Shown here: one piece after another, positions 34,052-35,141 of the stretch
Position numbering within the stretch: position 1 is the stretch's first letter
How the letters are laid out: every line of letters starts with the position of its first letter
Source: Conidiobolus incongruus B7586
Lineage: Eukaryota > Entomophthoromycota > Entomophthoromycetes > Entomophthorales > Conidiobolaceae
Assembly: GCA_000697335.1 (NCBI GenBank)
Contig: JNEM01010881.1
Span: 1-35,141, forward strand
DNA length: 35,141 nt
Direction of reading: 5' to 3'
The notes under the pieces: model-generated
What the model saw: only the letters and a program-made list of their open reading frames with translations
The model's database searches: none
What the model was told of the DNA's origin: nothing
Position numbers and translations under genes: made by a program

Positions 34052-35141
34052 TTTTTTTTTATCACCAAAAACCTACAAATTTATAACTCACTTTAGGTAA
34101 AATTTAAGTATTTATATTTTAACCAATTAATAACTAAATATCATTATATAATAATATATATTATTAATAAATATAATAGATTTTAATTATTTAAATTTAT
34201 TTCATTAAATATTAATTAAGTTATTAGTAAAAATATAAGTGTTTTTGATTTTATAACTTATTTTTACAGGTTAGTATATAAGTATTTTATATATATTAAA
34301 GTTTAAATTAAAATTAATTAATAAAAATAAAAAATATATATCTTATAATTTAACTAAAGCTTAAAAAAAGCTATAGTAGCTATTGCTAAATAAATTTTAC
34401 TAAAGTATAGCTAAAAACCAAGGTTTATATAGTAAATTATTATAATTGATGAATTCTAGGTGCTTTTGTATTATCTTTTACTTAAATATAAATCAATGTG
34501 TTAGATTAAGCTAAATCAACCCTTTTCACAAATTTCTTTACTAAACCCTTTGTTGATAAATAAATATTAATTATTATAATCGATTATAATAATATATGTT
34601 ATTTTTATTTAGTTCTTAAAGGAAAATTAATTAATAGTAAACTTTATATATCTTTTTTAAATAAAATTATTTTAAATTAGTATTTTTGATATAATTTAAG
34701 AAAACCTATAATTTTATATAATAATTGCAAAGTATTTAAATTTAAAGATATAAAAAATTTTCTAATTAAAAATAATAGAAAAAACTACCATATCTAATAT
34801 ATTCCTTAGATTATAACCTATATGATTATAATTATTTTAGGTAATTAAAAAACTAGCTTATAAGAAAGAAAATTTCTATAGGATAATTTAATTGATTTGT
34901 GAAATATTAAATTTCAGTCTTTAATAAAAAGTATTATTTTTTAAATATTAGATCTTTACCAAAAATATAGCAAAAAGTTATTTAAAATAAAAGAAACTAT
35001 TAATTTTATATTATATATTTATTTTTACCGTTTATATATTAAAATGTTTATTTTTTCAAATTTAAAAAATTCCCATTATTTAAATTACAAAGCAATATAA
35101 TTTAAAACCTATTAAAATTCAAAAGACTAATTTTAATTATC

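Larger units (their letters stand above)
32547..34093 (+). mobile_element. Tc1-type DNA transposon, innermost element of the nest
   Basis: 1,547 bp flanked by TA (32545-32546 and 34094-34095). The inverted repeats are AGGTGAGTTATAAATTTGCA at the left and AAGTGAGTTATAAATTTGTA as the reverse complement of the right end, continuing with GGTTTTTG for about 30 bp. It encodes a Tc1-like transposase on the plus strand. Confidence 0.88.
32359..34274. mobile_element. Small terminal-inverted-repeat element (MITE-like), split by Tc1 element
   Basis: The left end CTAACCTGCAAAAGTAAGTT recurs inverted at the right end (reverse complement CTAACCTGTAAAAATAAGTT), continuing with ATAAAATCAAA on both sides for about 34 bp. 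TA flanks both ends (32357-32358 and 34275-34276). Without the insert at 32547-34093 the element is about 370 bp and has no coding capacity, so it is a MITE moved by a Tc1/mariner-type transposase elsewhere. Confidence 0.8.
31851..35095 (+). mobile_element. Mariner DNA transposon copy C, split by a nested insertion
   Basis: Reverse orientation relative to copies A and B. The left part is 31851-32358 and the right part 34275-35095. Joined across the insert at a TA they total about 1.33 kb and align in order with the reverse complement of copy B. For example cttaaccataaaccctctaa near 32107 aligns with B near 30345, and ttataatttaactaaagctt near 34342 aligns with B near 30030. The right terminal repeat near 35050-35095 is badly eroded. 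Transposase relics show many stops and at least one frame change. The third catalytic position keeps Asp (YDYNYF, near 34820). Confidence 0.75.

Noticed and set aside
1-35141. Organellar genome, suggested by extreme AT content
   Set aside because: Spliceosomal GT-AG introns, Tc1/mariner and Ty3/gypsy elements and a plasma-membrane receptor indicate nuclear DNA. No organellar genes are seen.

Overview
The window reads as nuclear DNA from a very AT-rich eukaryote. Two genes look intact: a spliced glutathione S-transferase (GST)-like gene with GT-AG introns of about 50 bases, and a single-exon seven-transmembrane receptor. The rest is decayed gene copies and layered transposons. The GST resembles the N-terminal half of fungal eEF1B-gamma, the oxidoreductase remnants look fungal, and rhodopsin-like receptor families are known to be expanded in Conidiobolus and its relatives. 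My best guess is therefore an early-diverging fungus of the Entomophthorales/Zoopagomycota type. That placement is inference, not proof.

Layout. 1-1950: AT-rich, nothing recognisable. 1955-3580 (+): decayed GMC oxidoreductase. 4859-11895: a mariner transposon (copy A) split by a 5.7-kb Ty3/gypsy LTR retrotransposon (4976-10675, minus strand) flanked by a 5-bp AAATT target duplication. 12138-13829 (-): a second, better preserved GMC oxidoreductase pseudogene. 16608-17558 (+): intact 316-residue receptor. 18704-19350, 22553-23290, 26073-26813 and 28197-28905 (all +): four GST-like copies, of which only the third is intact. 29289-30599: mariner copy B. 31507-35095: a mariner end fragment (D) followed by mariner copy C in reverse orientation. 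C was split by a ~370-bp terminal-inverted-repeat element, which was itself split by a Tc1-type transposon (32547-34093). This makes a three-level nest.

The unifying theme is how sequences decay. The mariner and Tc1 transposase frames and the GMC pseudogenes are broken mostly by TAA/TAG where glutamine or tryptophan is expected, and at some arginine positions by TGA. Catalytic Asp codons have become Asn. The two LTRs differ almost only by transitions. This is the pattern of C-to-T change on both strands, resembling repeat-induced point mutation (RIP) or heavy methyl-cytosine deamination. The intact GST and receptor genes are untouched. Mariner copy B keeps a 343-codon frame with no net frameshift despite 17 internal stops.

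No rRNA, tRNA or CRISPR array was recognised. Coordinates of decayed features are by-eye estimates, mostly good to about ten to fifty bases. The transposon ends and splice sites given exactly were read base by base.
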